Assembly: GCA_018266455.1 (NCBI GenBank)
Contig: JAFEAJ010000021.1
Span: forward strand, 1 to 63,301
DNA: 63,301 nucleotides
Direction: 5' to 3'
DNA from: Bacteroidota bacterium
GTDB taxonomy: Bacteria; Bacteroidota; Bacteroidia; Chitinophagales; Chitinophagaceae
Part shown: in pieces, positions 36,794 to 46,036 of the stretch
How positions within the stretch are numbered: the stretch's first letter is position 1
How the letters are laid out: every line of letters starts with the position of its first letter
Made by a program: the position numbers and the translations under genes
The notes under the pieces: generated by a model
Databases searched by the model: none
What the model saw: the letters and a program-made list of their open reading frames with translations, nothing else
What the model was told of the DNA's origin: nothing

Positions 36794-37248
36794 CCCAAAG
36801 GTGACCAGGCAAAGGTTATTTATAAGAAAATTGATAAGAATGTTTGGGTAATATTTGGCGAATCTATCAGCCAGATTAATCAGGACGAGGGAAAGGTAGT
36901 TGTTGCTTTTAAAAACGGGAAAAACGAAACTTTGGCCTTCTTATTGGTGCAGATAGGCTACATTCAAATGTCAGGAACCTGGTGTTTGGAAAAGAAATAC
37001 AATTTGAAAATATTCGGGCTACTACACTTCTTCCTATACCATCCATGATTTATCAACCGGAGATAAAGCGTTTGCAATGTATAACATCCCCTATAAGCAA
37101 GTTGCGGTTTACTCTAACAACCAAAATAAGACAACGACATTTTTTATTTTCACATTGTCTCAAAGCCTATTTTGTCAACAAAAGGACATCGGGCAATAAA
37201 AATAAATATACCCAAAAGGCAATTTTGGTAGCTGGCTGAAAAACCGGG
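36793..37248 (+). pseudogene. Decayed FAD-dependent monooxygenase (PHBH/TetX-like) gene
   Basis: Three consecutive plus-strand frames together give the middle of an FAD monooxygenase. GDQAKVIYKKIDKN and VIFGESISQINQ (about 36799-36920) come first. After a frameshift, LLIGADRLHSNVR (about 36940-36980; the GAD-x-HS family motif with G changed to R) and FGKEIQFENIR. After another, GYYTSSYTIHDLSTGD and AMYNIPYKQVAVYS (about 37015-37110) to a stop at 37197. Weak similarity (QKAILVAG then WKT) continues to about 37248. The N-terminal GxGxxG part and the C-terminus are lost. Confidence 0.8.
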
Positions 37249-37468
37249 CTTTCTGCCTGATGCCTCTTTTTGTATTTTCAAAATTATTGTTGAATCAGTT
37301 TAAAGACTGAGATTTGGTGCTGAAACAACACTGACAGGAGTTGGCAATGATGCACAATGCCGATGATGGTTAGCAGCGTTGCAATACACCACATCATCCG
37401 AAAGAAACAACAGTAGAATGGAAAGTCTGGCATAAAAAATATTTGATAAACGCATTCAACCAATTGCA
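37249..37468 (+). other. Remaining intergenic DNA before the beta-lactamase-like gene
   Basis: 220 bp of AT-rich sequence after the FAD-monooxygenase debris. No gene, hairpin terminator or consensus promoter box was recognised. Confidence 0.3.
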
Positions 37469-38785
37469 ATGGTATCATTTTTGTTAAAAATCAATCTCAC
37501 TTGTTTAAGTTGTTTGATTGTTATGCACACATTAGCACAATCGAAAGATTCAGTGCTTTCAGCACAGGACAGCGACCCGGTAAAACTCGGTTGGATGCAT
37601 GGGTTTCCACCACCGAAGGATAAAATAATAACAGCAGCGAGCGGCACATTTTTTCAATTCCCTCAAATTCGCTGGAGCGTGGTCAATATGCGCCAATTGC
37701 TGCCGACGGTAGAAGTCTTCCGCGGCCTGGGAGCGCCATCCGCATTGCCTTATCAAATAGATAAACACATAGATGCCATCACCTTTCTTCCCTGGAATGA
37801 AAAACAAAAAATGACCTGGGAAACTTCTTTATGGAAAAATTATACGGACGGAATTATTATTCTGCATAAAGGAAGAATAGTTTATGAACGATATTTCGGT
37901 GCGCTGAAAGAAGACAAAGTTCATGCAGTCATGTCGCTCACCAAATCATTTACCGGTACGCTTGCGTCTATTTTGGTGGCAGAAGGTACACTCAATGAAA
38001 ACAAATTAGTGGCGGATTATGTACCAGAACTTAAAAATTCTGTATTCGGAGATGCCACTGTTCGGCAGGTAATGGATATGACCACAGCATTGCAATACAG
38101 CGAAGATTATGCTGATCCGGATGCTGAAGTATGGACCTTTTCAGCAGCAGGAAATCCATTGCCCAAACCAAAAGATTATAAAGGCCCGGTGGGATACTAT
38201 GCATATTTGGAAACGGTGAGAAAGCAAGGCACACATGGCGAGGTATTTGGTTACAAGACTGTGAATGCAGACGCATTGGGATGGATCATTTCGAGAGTAA
38301 CCGGTAAGTCTGTACCCGTTTTATTATCTGAAAAAATATGGTGCAAAACCGGCATGGAGCAATCAGCTTACTATCAGGTGGATGAACTGGGAACACCCTT
38401 TGCCGGTGGCGGCTTTAACGCAGGGTTACGTGACCTTGCACGATTTGGGGAACTCATCAGAAATAAAGGTGAATGGAATGGTAAACAGATCATCCCAAAA
38501 AACGCTGTGGAAGATATAGAGAAAGGCGGAAGCAAAGAAGCGTTTGCAAAGTCTGGTCACTCAATGTTGAAAGGTTGGTCGTATAGGAATATGTGGTGGA
38601 TGACAGAAAATGCGGACGGCGCTTTTACGGCACGTGGCGTGTATGGACAAACTATTTATATAGACCCAAAAGCCGAAATGGTGATTGTGCGGGTAGCTTC
38701 TCATCCTGTTGCAGCCAATAGCGCCAATGATGCGTATTCATTGCCGGCGTATGAAGCAGTAGCTGAATATTTGATGCAAAATTAA
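37469..38785 (+). CDS. Beta-lactamase-family serine hydrolase (class C fold), exported
   Basis: 438 aa with a signal peptide (about residues 7-24, ending HTLAQ). Nucleophile motif SLTKS in VHAVMSLTKSFTGTLAS (about 150-166; S-x-x-K), a Tyr motif in FGYKTVNADALG (about 255-266), and a late GVYGQTIYIDPKAEMVIVR. This fold covers penicillin-binding proteins, esterases and 6-aminohexanoate-dimer hydrolases (NylB) as well as class C beta-lactamases; here no evidence favours antibiotic resistance. A C-terminal fragment of a paralogue lies 900 bp upstream, so this locus once held two copies. Confidence 0.88.
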   Translation: MVSFLLKINLTCLSCLIVMHTLAQSKDSVLSAQDSDPVKLGWMHGFPPPKDKIITAASGTFFQFPQIRWSVVNMRQLLPTVEVFRGLGAPSALPYQIDKHIDAITFLPWNEKQKMTWETSLWKNYTDGIIILHKGRIVYERYFGALKEDKVHAVMSLTKSFTGTLASILVAEGTLNENKLVADYVPELKNSVFGDATVRQVMDMTTALQYSEDYADPDAEVWTFSAAGNPLPKPKDYKGPVGYYAYLETVRKQGTHGEVFGYKTVNADALGWIISRVTGKSVPVLLSEKIWCKTGMEQSAYYQVDELGTPFAGGGFNAGLRDLARFGELIRNKGEWNGKQIIPKNAVEDIEKGGSKEAFAKSGHSMLKGWSYRNMWWMTENADGAFTARGVYGQTIYIDPKAEMVIVRVASHPVAANSANDAYSLPAYEAVAEYLMQN

Positions 38786-38869
38786 TTAATGCTGAATAAG
38801 CCATCGGTAACTTTATGCTTACTTTTCTTTGGGCCTTTAATTTTTTTCAATAATTGAAAGCATAAGCCA

Positions 38870-40315
38870 ATGTCTCTTCTTTTTTTTATCGAAATTGTTT
38901 ACGTCCTGATTGTGGTAGCTGTAATTGTCAAAGTGATTTTGGATACAGACGATTCGGTAAAAGCAGCAGCTTATATATTGTTGGTTGCTGTGTTGCCGGT
39001 TGTGGGAATAATCGTTTATTTTTCGGTAGGTATTAACTATAGAAAAAAAATGCTGTATTCGAGAAAACTGGTGTTGAATAAAAGCCAGGGAGAAGAGGTG
39101 AGGCGATTTATTGAAGATTACAGGCATAAAGGCGATGCAACTTTGGAAGAGGCTTTTCCTCATTTTTATAAAATCAACCGGCTGTTTCCGCACGTGCCAC
39201 TGTGTTTTGCTACTCAAAAAAACGAGATAACGCTATTAAAAAACGGAGAAGAAAAATTTCCGGAGTTATTAGATAGCCTTGAAAAAGCCCGCCACCACAT
39301 TCACCTGGAATACTATATTTACGAAGATGATGAAACAGGTAACGAGATTGCAGATATACTTATAAAAAAAGCAAAAGAAGGTGTACAGGTACGATTTATT
39401 TATGATGATTTTGGAAGCCGCTCTATTCGTAAATCCATTGTGCCAAAACTGAAGGGAAATGGAGTAAAAATATTCCCGTTTTATAAGCTTATGATTTTTC
39501 GTGTTGCCAACCGGCTCAATTATAGAAACCACCGAAAAATTGTGATTGTGGATGGTGAAACCGCTTTCGTGGGTGGAATAAATATTTCAGATAAATACGA
39601 CAATTCCAAAAAAAATAAATTGTACTGGCGCGATACACATTTGAAAATAAAAGGAGAAACAATATGGAATCTTCAAAATATTTTTATAGCAGACTGGAAT
39701 TTTTGTTCGGGTGAAAACCTGCAAGTTGATGCATTGTTCTTTAAAAGACATTTTAATATAGAAAGCTGTCAGTGGACTCAAATTGTTAGTAGTGGCCCAG
39801 ACTTTAAGAGGCCGGATGTACTGCTTAGTTATATACAAGCCATCGAAAGTGCTACTGAAAGTATTTATATAACAACCCCTTATTTTATTCCGCCGAAAGA
39901 GTTGCTCACTTCGCTAAAAATGGCTGCACTAAGCGGGATAGACGTACGATTACTGGCGCCGGGCATTTCGGATTCATTTATTGTAAATGCCGCTACCAAA
40001 TCCTATTTTGGAGATTTGCTTGATTGTGGAGTTGAAATTTATCTGTACGAAAAAGGATTTGTGCATGCCAAAACAATGGTATGCGATGGGCAACTGGCGA
40101 TTGTAGGCACTACCAATTTAGACCATCGCAGTTTTGAATTAAATTTTGAAGTGAATGCAGTAGTGTATGACTGCCAGGTAGCGGAAGATTTGAAAAAATT
40201 ATTTTTTGATGATTTAAAATTCGCAAAAGGAATAGACGCTGAGGAATGGAAACAACGTCCAAAACTGGCCATGCTGCTCGAAAAAACAATTCGCTTGTTT
40301 GGGCCATTGATGTGA
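38870..40315 (+). CDS. cls: Cardiolipin synthase-type phospholipase D protein
   Basis: 481 aa. Two N-terminal transmembrane helices (about 2-22 and 34-54), then two PLD domains with HKD motifs: NHRKIVIVDGETAFVGGINI (about 222-241) and HAKTMVCDGQLAIVGTTNLDHRSFELNFE (about 400-428). It condenses two phosphatidyl lipids (phosphatidylglycerol with another phosphatidyl group) to cardiolipin at the inner membrane. Full length. It is convergent with the patatin gene, 108 bp away; both act on phospholipids. Confidence 0.93.
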   Translation: MSLLFFIEIVYVLIVVAVIVKVILDTDDSVKAAAYILLVAVLPVVGIIVYFSVGINYRKKMLYSRKLVLNKSQGEEVRRFIEDYRHKGDATLEEAFPHFYKINRLFPHVPLCFATQKNEITLLKNGEEKFPELLDSLEKARHHIHLEYYIYEDDETGNEIADILIKKAKEGVQVRFIYDDFGSRSIRKSIVPKLKGNGVKIFPFYKLMIFRVANRLNYRNHRKIVIVDGETAFVGGINISDKYDNSKKNKLYWRDTHLKIKGETIWNLQNIFIADWNFCSGENLQVDALFFKRHFNIESCQWTQIVSSGPDFKRPDVLLSYIQAIESATESIYITTPYFIPPKELLTSLKMAALSGIDVRLLAPGISDSFIVNAATKSYFGDLLDCGVEIYLYEKGFVHAKTMVCDGQLAIVGTTNLDHRSFELNFEVNAVVYDCQVAEDLKKLFFDDLKFAKGIDAEEWKQRPKLAMLLEKTIRLFGPLM

Positions 40316-40423
40316 TAAGAGCAAGATTAAATTCACTACGAAAACAGGGATTAGGGATACTTTCGTTACGTTGTGATTAAAGATAAAAACGACTGCATTA
40401 AATACCTTCTGCAGTGCGAATAT

Positions 40424-41209
40424 TTACTCCAAAACACTTTTTTTCAAAACTAAAAGTTCTTTTTCAAATTTTTTTGCATGTTCATATCCCACTTGAAAAA
40501 TGGCATCAATGCTTTTTGTATCAAAGGTGCTGTAATTATCTAATTCAACCGGCTGCAGGTACACATCACAAAGATGCTTTGAGTTAATGGCTTTCATAGC
40601 GGTTGCCATTCTGATAATTCGTGTGGCCATGGCCTTATATCCAAGCGGAGTTTTCACTACCTCAATAGGGTCAACATTTATGCCTAGCACTTTATTGCAT
40701 ATTGGGCGAATTTGCTCAATAGGAAAATTATTTAAAAGCCCACCATCGCAAAGGTAGGTATCACCCTTATATCGCACTGGCTGAAACATCAACGGAAAAC
40801 AGCAGGATGATTTTACCGCAAAGGAAAGCGACCCTCCATTAAATATCAGGGATTCTGCATGAGTTATGTCGGTAACGGAAACATATAACGGCACTTTCAA
40901 TTTTTCAAAGCTGTCGTGTGAAATGTATTTTTTAATTAGCTTTTCAAAAACCGAGGTGCTGAACATGCCGCCCCTGCTACTAAAAAAATCGGAGTAACTA
41001 AAGATTTTTTCTGTTTTACTAAATTGTAAAATTTCTTCCGGTGCATAGCCCTCGGCAATAAACGCTCCTATTAATGCCCCTACACTTGCCCCGGAAATCA
41101 TGTTTGGTTTTATTCCCAGCTCAAACAAATGCTTTAACGCACCTAGGTGAGCTATTCCTCTGAACCCGCCACCGGAAAGAGCGATTCCAATCTTATTGTT
41201 TACAATCAT
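40424..41209 (-). CDS. Patatin-like phospholipase
   Basis: 261 aa, no signal peptide. Oxyanion motif GIALSGGGFRGIAHLGAL (residues 8-25), nucleophile elbow GASVGALIG (about 40-48; Ser of GxSxG), and catalytic Asp in CDGGLLNNFP (about 155-164, DGG). It hydrolyses acyl esters of phospholipids as a Ser-Asp dyad enzyme, probably in the cytoplasm. The AT-rich gene faces cls; a role in membrane lipid turnover is plausible. Confidence 0.93.
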   Translation of the reverse strand: MIVNNKIGIALSGGGFRGIAHLGALKHLFELGIKPNMISGASVGALIGAFIAEGYAPEEILQFSKTEKIFSYSDFFSSRGGMFSTSVFEKLIKKYISHDSFEKLKVPLYVSVTDITHAESLIFNGGSLSFAVKSSCCFPLMFQPVRYKGDTYLCDGGLLNNFPIEQIRPICNKVLGINVDPIEVVKTPLGYKAMATRIIRMATAMKAINSKHLCDVYLQPVELDNYSTFDTKSIDAIFQVGYEHAKKFEKELLVLKKSVLE

Positions 41210-41621
41210 TTTTTCAACTATTGTTAAGCGAAAACGAAGTTCTCTAAAATTACATGTCTTCTATAACGCTTTCAAAATATAATTTTCCGGAAAATAATAA
41301 TACAGTGTGTGCAAAAAATTTATAAATTAGTATTGAAAATGCTGTGTTAGTTGCGAATGTGGATAAATAAAAAAATATCAAAAATAATTGCATCAGGCAT
41401 AGAGCCGAGGTGTGGACATGGTTCAGTTTTGCTGTTAAATTCAACTTGAGTCGCCAATATATCTGTGAATAGTTCAAGAGTATGCGGCAAAACAAATTAA
41501 TAATCTGTTTCGCCAACAACTGGCGAAATATTAAAATTGAACTATAATTATCCAATTATAATTCTAACGGACAATCTGAATACCGTAAAACAAAGTAAGC
41601 ATCATTCTAAAACAGAATTTT
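41210..41621 (+). other. Intergenic region between patatin and HdeD-like genes
   Basis: 412 bp, very AT-rich, divergent promoters expected at both ends. An open 101-codon minus frame at 41250-41555 has an unstructured, Leu/Phe-rich translation without a start context and is not accepted as a gene. No hairpin or consensus promoter box recognised. Confidence 0.35.
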
Positions 41622-42260
41622 ATGACAAACTTTTTTCAAACACTCACTAATGCCGTAAAATACTGGTATCTTCCTCTGATTTTCGGCATCATTTTTTTCG
41701 TTTTTGGCATTTATATATTTACAGTGCCCTTAGAAACTTACGTTGGACTTTCTTTTTTTTTCAGTATTTCATTTTTGGTTTCGGGCATCCTGGAAATCTT
41801 CTTTTCAATACAAAACAACAAATCCCTGCAAGGCTGGGGCTGGTTTTTGGTTGATGGTCTTTTAAGTACTGTCATTGGCATTTACCTTATTGCAAACCCT
41901 GTCATTTCAATGACTGTGCTGCCTTTTGTTATTGGGTTTGCATTATTGTTTCGTTCGTTTCAACTACTTGGTTTTGCCTTTGATATGAAAAGCCTTAAAC
42001 TGATCAATTGGGGCAATGTAGCCTTGACAAGTGTTGTTGGTATCCTGTTTTCATTTCTGCTTATATCAAGCCCAATATTTACTGGATTATCTTTGGTAGC
42101 ACTTACTGCTTTATCTTTTGTTTTTGTGGGAGTATCATCTGTCCTTTTATCGTTTGAAATAAAGAAATTGAAAAAATTTCCTGAAAAAGTAAGTAAAGAT
42201 CTAAAAGACAGGATTGAATCATTGCGGCAGGAAATTGATGCGGTGACGAAACGCAAATAA
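41622..42260 (+). CDS. HdeD-family (DUF308) membrane protein
   Basis: 212 aa, six hydrophobic helices in three pairs (WYLPLIFGIIFFVFGIYIFT; LSFFFSISFLVSGILEIFFS; GWFLVDGLLSTVIGIYLI, etc.), as in the DUF308/HdeD family implicated in acid-stress tolerance in enterobacteria. A basic amphipathic helix (FPEKVSKDLKDRIESLRQEID) forms the C-terminus. The role outside enterobacteria is not defined. Alone on its strand, 210 bp before the antiporter gene. Confidence 0.85.
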   Translation: MTNFFQTLTNAVKYWYLPLIFGIIFFVFGIYIFTVPLETYVGLSFFFSISFLVSGILEIFFSIQNNKSLQGWGWFLVDGLLSTVIGIYLIANPVISMTVLPFVIGFALLFRSFQLLGFAFDMKSLKLINWGNVALTSVVGILFSFLLISSPIFTGLSLVALTALSFVFVGVSSVLLSFEIKKLKKFPEKVSKDLKDRIESLRQEIDAVTKRK

Positions 42261-42469
42261 AGCCTGGTAAACACTCGATTGCATTCGGATTTATAACAAT
42301 GTTATTTTATTTCCTAAGGCATGTTATCATCTCAGGCAGTTCAATTAAGAAATGGGTGTATCGAGAATAAAATTGGAACTTGAGAATTGCTCAAATAAAG
42401 ACATGGTGCATCAGGTTGACAGATAAAAAGAAGTTGCGTTTGCAGGTGTGAATTAAATACAGCTATTGA

Positions 42470-43549
42470 ATGAAAAAAATCAGGAAACTTTATCCCTGGA
42501 CAACTTCAACACCGATCTTGGCAACTGTCTTGTACCTTTCAGGGCTATTGGATAACAATGTTGCCTTCCAAATTATTGCAGGATTGTTGTTGTTGTTTTG
42601 CGTGATGTCGGCAGTGCATCATTCAGAAATTATCGCGCATAGGGTAGGAGAACCTTATGGAACTATTATATTAGCAGTGTCTGTAACAGTTATAGAAGTT
42701 TCGATTATTATTTCTCTTATGACAACCGGGGGAAGTGAATACGCTTCGTTTGCCCGAGATACAGTGTACGCTGCAGTTATGCTAATATTAAACGGTATTG
42801 TTGGGCTTTGCCTTTTCATTGGCGGGAGAAAATTTCATACGCAAACATTTTCTCCGCACTCTGTAAAAATTGCATTGGTGTCATTGGTCTCCATTGTGGC
42901 ATTTACAATGGTACTGCCTACTTTTACAAAAAGCCATCCGGGCCCTTATTACACAGAAGCCCAATTGCTTTTTGAATTTTTTGCGTGCATAGTGATTTAT
43001 GTAGCATTTATTGCCGCTCAAACAGTAAGGCACAGAGAGTATTTCATTACTGAAGAAGATGGCACGCCTGACAAACTGAAACATTCTATTTCAAATCAAT
43101 CAATGATCATCAGCTTTATGTTTTTGATCATCAGCCTGACGATAGTTGTATTGCTGGCAAAATCGCTTTCTCACCCAATTGAAGATGTGTTGGTTAGCCA
43201 TGGTTTGCCTAAGAGTTTGGTTGGAATAATTATAGCCGCAGTTATTTTATTGCCCGAAGGAATCTCGGCTGTAAGCGCAGCAATGAATAATAAATTACAA
43301 ACAAGCCTGAACCTATCTCTGGGTTCAGCACTGGCAAGTATTGGGTTAACAATCCCAACTGTATCTCTTATAAGTTATTTTTACGATATTCCAATTGTTT
43401 TAGGATTAGACATATTGCCAATTATACTTTTGGTAATATCCATTTTCACAGTGATGCTTTCTCTTATTGGTGGTAGAAGTAATTCCATTTATGGTGTGGT
43501 GTTGCTGGTAAACCTTGTGGCATATATATTCCTGACAATTAATCCATAA
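42470..43549 (+). CDS. ChaA-like Ca2+(Na+)/H+ antiporter, CaCA superfamily
   Basis: 359 aa with about ten transmembrane helices. The two alpha-repeat motifs of CaCA exchangers are visible: GEPYGTIILAVSVTVIEVSIIISLM (about 61-85) and LPEGISAVSAAMNNKLQTSLNLSLGSALASIGLTIP (about 263-298), each with the conserved acidic residue lining the ion path. It should extrude Ca2+ (or Na+/K+) against protons across the inner membrane. A charged loop (EYFITEEDGTPDKLKH) separates the halves. Confidence 0.9.
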   Translation: MKKIRKLYPWTTSTPILATVLYLSGLLDNNVAFQIIAGLLLLFCVMSAVHHSEIIAHRVGEPYGTIILAVSVTVIEVSIIISLMTTGGSEYASFARDTVYAAVMLILNGIVGLCLFIGGRKFHTQTFSPHSVKIALVSLVSIVAFTMVLPTFTKSHPGPYYTEAQLLFEFFACIVIYVAFIAAQTVRHREYFITEEDGTPDKLKHSISNQSMIISFMFLIISLTIVVLLAKSLSHPIEDVLVSHGLPKSLVGIIIAAVILLPEGISAVSAAMNNKLQTSLNLSLGSALASIGLTIPTVSLISYFYDIPIVLGLDILPIILLVISIFTVMLSLIGGRSNSIYGVVLLVNLVAYIFLTINP

Positions 43550-43614
43550 ATAAACAGTATGAAAAGCGCCGAAAGTTATAACAGTTCATTTGTAAAAAAT
43601 AAACTTACAAAACC

Positions 43615-44364
43615 ATGAGACTGAAAAACAAAGTTGCCATCATTTCCGGTGCGGCATCGGGTATGGGTGAAGCAATGGCTTATCTTTTTGCTGCCGAAGG
43701 CGCTAAAGTAACAGCCACCGATCTGCAAACAGAAAAGCTCAACAGCATTATTGCTAAAATAAAAGAACAGGGCGGTGATGCGATTGCTATCGCTCATAAT
43801 GTAGCCGACCGAAAAAAATGGATGGATGAAGTGATTCCTAAAACAATGGAAGCTTTTGGCAAGATTGACATACTTGTCAATAATGCGGGCATTTCAGTGC
43901 CAACTCCCTTTGAAGAACAAACCGATGAGCTTTGGTCAAAAACATATTCTATCAACTTAAATAGTGTTATGCTTGGCATGCAGGCTGTATTGCCTTACAT
44001 GAAAAAGCATGGCGGTAGCATTGTAAATATTTCTTCCATTGCAGCATTAACCGGAATGTCCGGCGCCGGATCCTATACCGCTTCAAAAGGAGGCGTGTCT
44101 GCTATTACAAGAGCCGCAGCAGTAGATTGGGGCGGTTTTGGAATAAGAGTGAATGCCATCAATCCCGGGTATATTCTTACGCCGATGAGCGAGGTGTTCT
44201 TAAACAATGAGCAATACAAACAAGCATTGATGCCTGCTATTCCATTAAAGTTTTTTGGAACAGCAGAACAAATTGCTAAAGCAGCTTTGTTTCTTGCTTC
44301 GGATGAAGCTGCATACATTACCGGGGTAAACCTGCCCGTAGATGGCGGAACAACTATTGTATGA
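43615..44364 (+). CDS. Short-chain dehydrogenase/reductase (FabG/glucose-dehydrogenase type)
   Basis: 249 aa classical SDR: cofactor loop SGAASGMGEAMAYL (about 11-24), NNAGIS (about 89-94), catalytic Ser in VNISSIAALTG, YTASKGG (Tyr and Lys, about 155-161) and PG(Y)ILTPM. D after the second strand (TATDLQTEKL) points to NAD(H) preference. It precedes the GH79-like lipoprotein gene by 27 bp and may share its transcript. It belongs to the same broad group as the SDR at 60847 but is not a recent duplicate. Confidence 0.9.
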   Translation: MRLKNKVAIISGAASGMGEAMAYLFAAEGAKVTATDLQTEKLNSIIAKIKEQGGDAIAIAHNVADRKKWMDEVIPKTMEAFGKIDILVNNAGISVPTPFEEQTDELWSKTYSINLNSVMLGMQAVLPYMKKHGGSIVNISSIAALTGMSGAGSYTASKGGVSAITRAAAVDWGGFGIRVNAINPGYILTPMSEVFLNNEQYKQALMPAIPLKFFGTAEQIAKAALFLASDEAAYITGVNLPVDGGTTIV

Positions 44365-44391
44365 AAAGAGAAATCCCTCAACAATAAAAAT

Positions 44392-45996
44392 ATGCCATCA
44401 AAAACATCCATTTCGTTTTTTTGCATTTCGCTTATTGCAATTGTAACAGCCTGCAACTCGGGCAATCAAAATGAAGAAAGCAATTCGACCAATAACGTTA
44501 TTGCGATAAACTTAAACGAAATGAAACATATAGGTTCTGTAAGCGACCGATATCAATCTTACAATATAGAAATGGTAGAAGTGATTGGTGGTAAATTTTG
44601 GAAACCGTATAAAATGATGGACAGTCTTCCATCTGCCGGTGCAGCATCAAACTATGATATCTCTCAAAACAATGACCAGATGTATCGCAAAGTTCCGGAA
44701 ATTAACCTGGCTGATAAACGCCTCCTCAATCTGGCTAAAGGACTGGCGCCTGCTTACGTACGTGTGAGCGGTACGTGGGCCAATGCAACTTATTTTCAGG
44801 ATGATGATAAGCCTGCTGCAAAAGCGCCCGCGGGCTTTGTAAATGTGTTGACAAGAAAGCAGTGGAAAGGCGTTGTGGACTTTATCAAAGCCACTAACTC
44901 AGCGCTGGTTACTTCATTTGCCGTGTCAAATGGCGTCAGGGATAAGAATGGTGTGTGGACTCCCGTTAATGCACAAAAATTGGTCAACTACACAAAATCC
45001 CTTGGTGGCTCAATAGCAGCAGCAGAATTGTTTAATGAACCGAATATACCCGCTGCGGGAGGCGAGATGAATAAAGATTACAACCTCAATACTTTCGCCA
45101 AAGACCAGGAAGTATTTTCAACATGGGCTAAGAAAGAGACGCCGGGAATGCTTACCGTCGGCCCGGGCGCTATAGGAGATGGTCTTCCTGGAATTTCTTT
45201 AGATCAAATAGGGGAAGGCGCTACCGTTCTTTCCACCGAAGGCATGTTAACCACAGAGCCAAAGCCTGTATTTGATGTATTTTCTTATCATTTCTATGGC
45301 GCCGCTTCAATGCGCATGATGAAGAGCGGCCCTTTTTCAATACAAGCCGAAAATGCACTCGATAGCTCCTGGATCACCAAAACAGACAAGGTTGCGGACT
45401 TTTATAAGGCAATGAGAGATAAATACGAACCTGGAAAACCAATTTGGGTTACTGAAACAGCCGAAGCAGCAGCCGGTGGCGACCCTTTTGCAGCAACCTA
45501 CCTGGATTGTTTCCGTTATTTATACCAGTTGGGTTCGCTGTCAAAAAAAGATATTCAGGCAGTGATGCACAATACGCTCGCAGCGAGCGAATACAGCCTG
45601 ATTGATCAGGATACCCACTTACCCAAACCCAATTACTGGGCAGCGTTACTGTGGGCAAAATTCATGGGTACAGAAGTGTATGATGCAGGACAGGGAAAGC
45701 CCGGCGTTTATTTGTTTGCACACAACACAAAGGGTAAAGAAGGCAGCATTACACTTCTTGTGCTGAACACAAATGATAAAGAAGCGGACCTCCACATTGC
45801 TTCTAACGCTCAACAATACACGCTAACGGCCACCAAACTCCAGGGAACCACAGTTCAACTTAATGGCAAGGATTTGAAACTTACTGACAGTGATGAGTTG
45901 CCTTCGATAAACGGGCAACCTGTAACAGCAGGAGATTTGAAATTACCTGCATTGAGTATTAGTTATTTGGTTTTTGAAGATGCTGGGAAGAAATAA
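44392..45996 (+). CDS. GH79-like (heparanase/beta-glucuronidase type) exported lipoprotein
   Basis: 534 aa with lipoprotein signal (ISLIAIVTAC, lipobox VTAC). A GH-A clan TIM barrel is suggested by LAPAYVRVSGTWANATYF (about 121-138), the acid/base Glu in AAAELFNEPNIPAAGG (about 206-221) and a candidate nucleophile Glu in PIWVTETAEAAAGGDP (about 345-360), followed by a C-terminal beta-sandwich (ITLLVLNTNDKEADLHI). GH79 members hydrolyse glucuronic-acid-containing glycans such as heparan sulfate or arabinogalactan. The placement in GH79 is by motif layout; other GH-A clan families are not excluded. Confidence 0.75.
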   Translation: MPSKTSISFFCISLIAIVTACNSGNQNEESNSTNNVIAINLNEMKHIGSVSDRYQSYNIEMVEVIGGKFWKPYKMMDSLPSAGAASNYDISQNNDQMYRKVPEINLADKRLLNLAKGLAPAYVRVSGTWANATYFQDDDKPAAKAPAGFVNVLTRKQWKGVVDFIKATNSALVTSFAVSNGVRDKNGVWTPVNAQKLVNYTKSLGGSIAAAELFNEPNIPAAGGEMNKDYNLNTFAKDQEVFSTWAKKETPGMLTVGPGAIGDGLPGISLDQIGEGATVLSTEGMLTTEPKPVFDVFSYHFYGAASMRMMKSGPFSIQAENALDSSWITKTDKVADFYKAMRDKYEPGKPIWVTETAEAAAGGDPFAATYLDCFRYLYQLGSLSKKDIQAVMHNTLAASEYSLIDQDTHLPKPNYWAALLWAKFMGTEVYDAGQGKPGVYLFAHNTKGKEGSITLLVLNTNDKEADLHIASNAQQYTLTATKLQGTTVQLNGKDLKLTDSDELPSINGQPVTAGDLKLPALSISYLVFEDAGKK

Positions 45997-46036
45997 TCTT
46001 TTTGAAGCATCATTTAAAAAAATCCAGGAAGCGAAA

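Noticed and set aside
37469..38785. Antibiotic-resistance beta-lactamase
   Set aside because: The fold is shared by many esterases and amide hydrolases; no feature singles out beta-lactam hydrolysis.
41250..41555. 101-codon minus frame in the gap before the HdeD-like gene
   Set aside because: Leu/Ile/Phe/Tyr-rich translation typical of AT-rich non-coding DNA; no signal peptide, motif or promoter.
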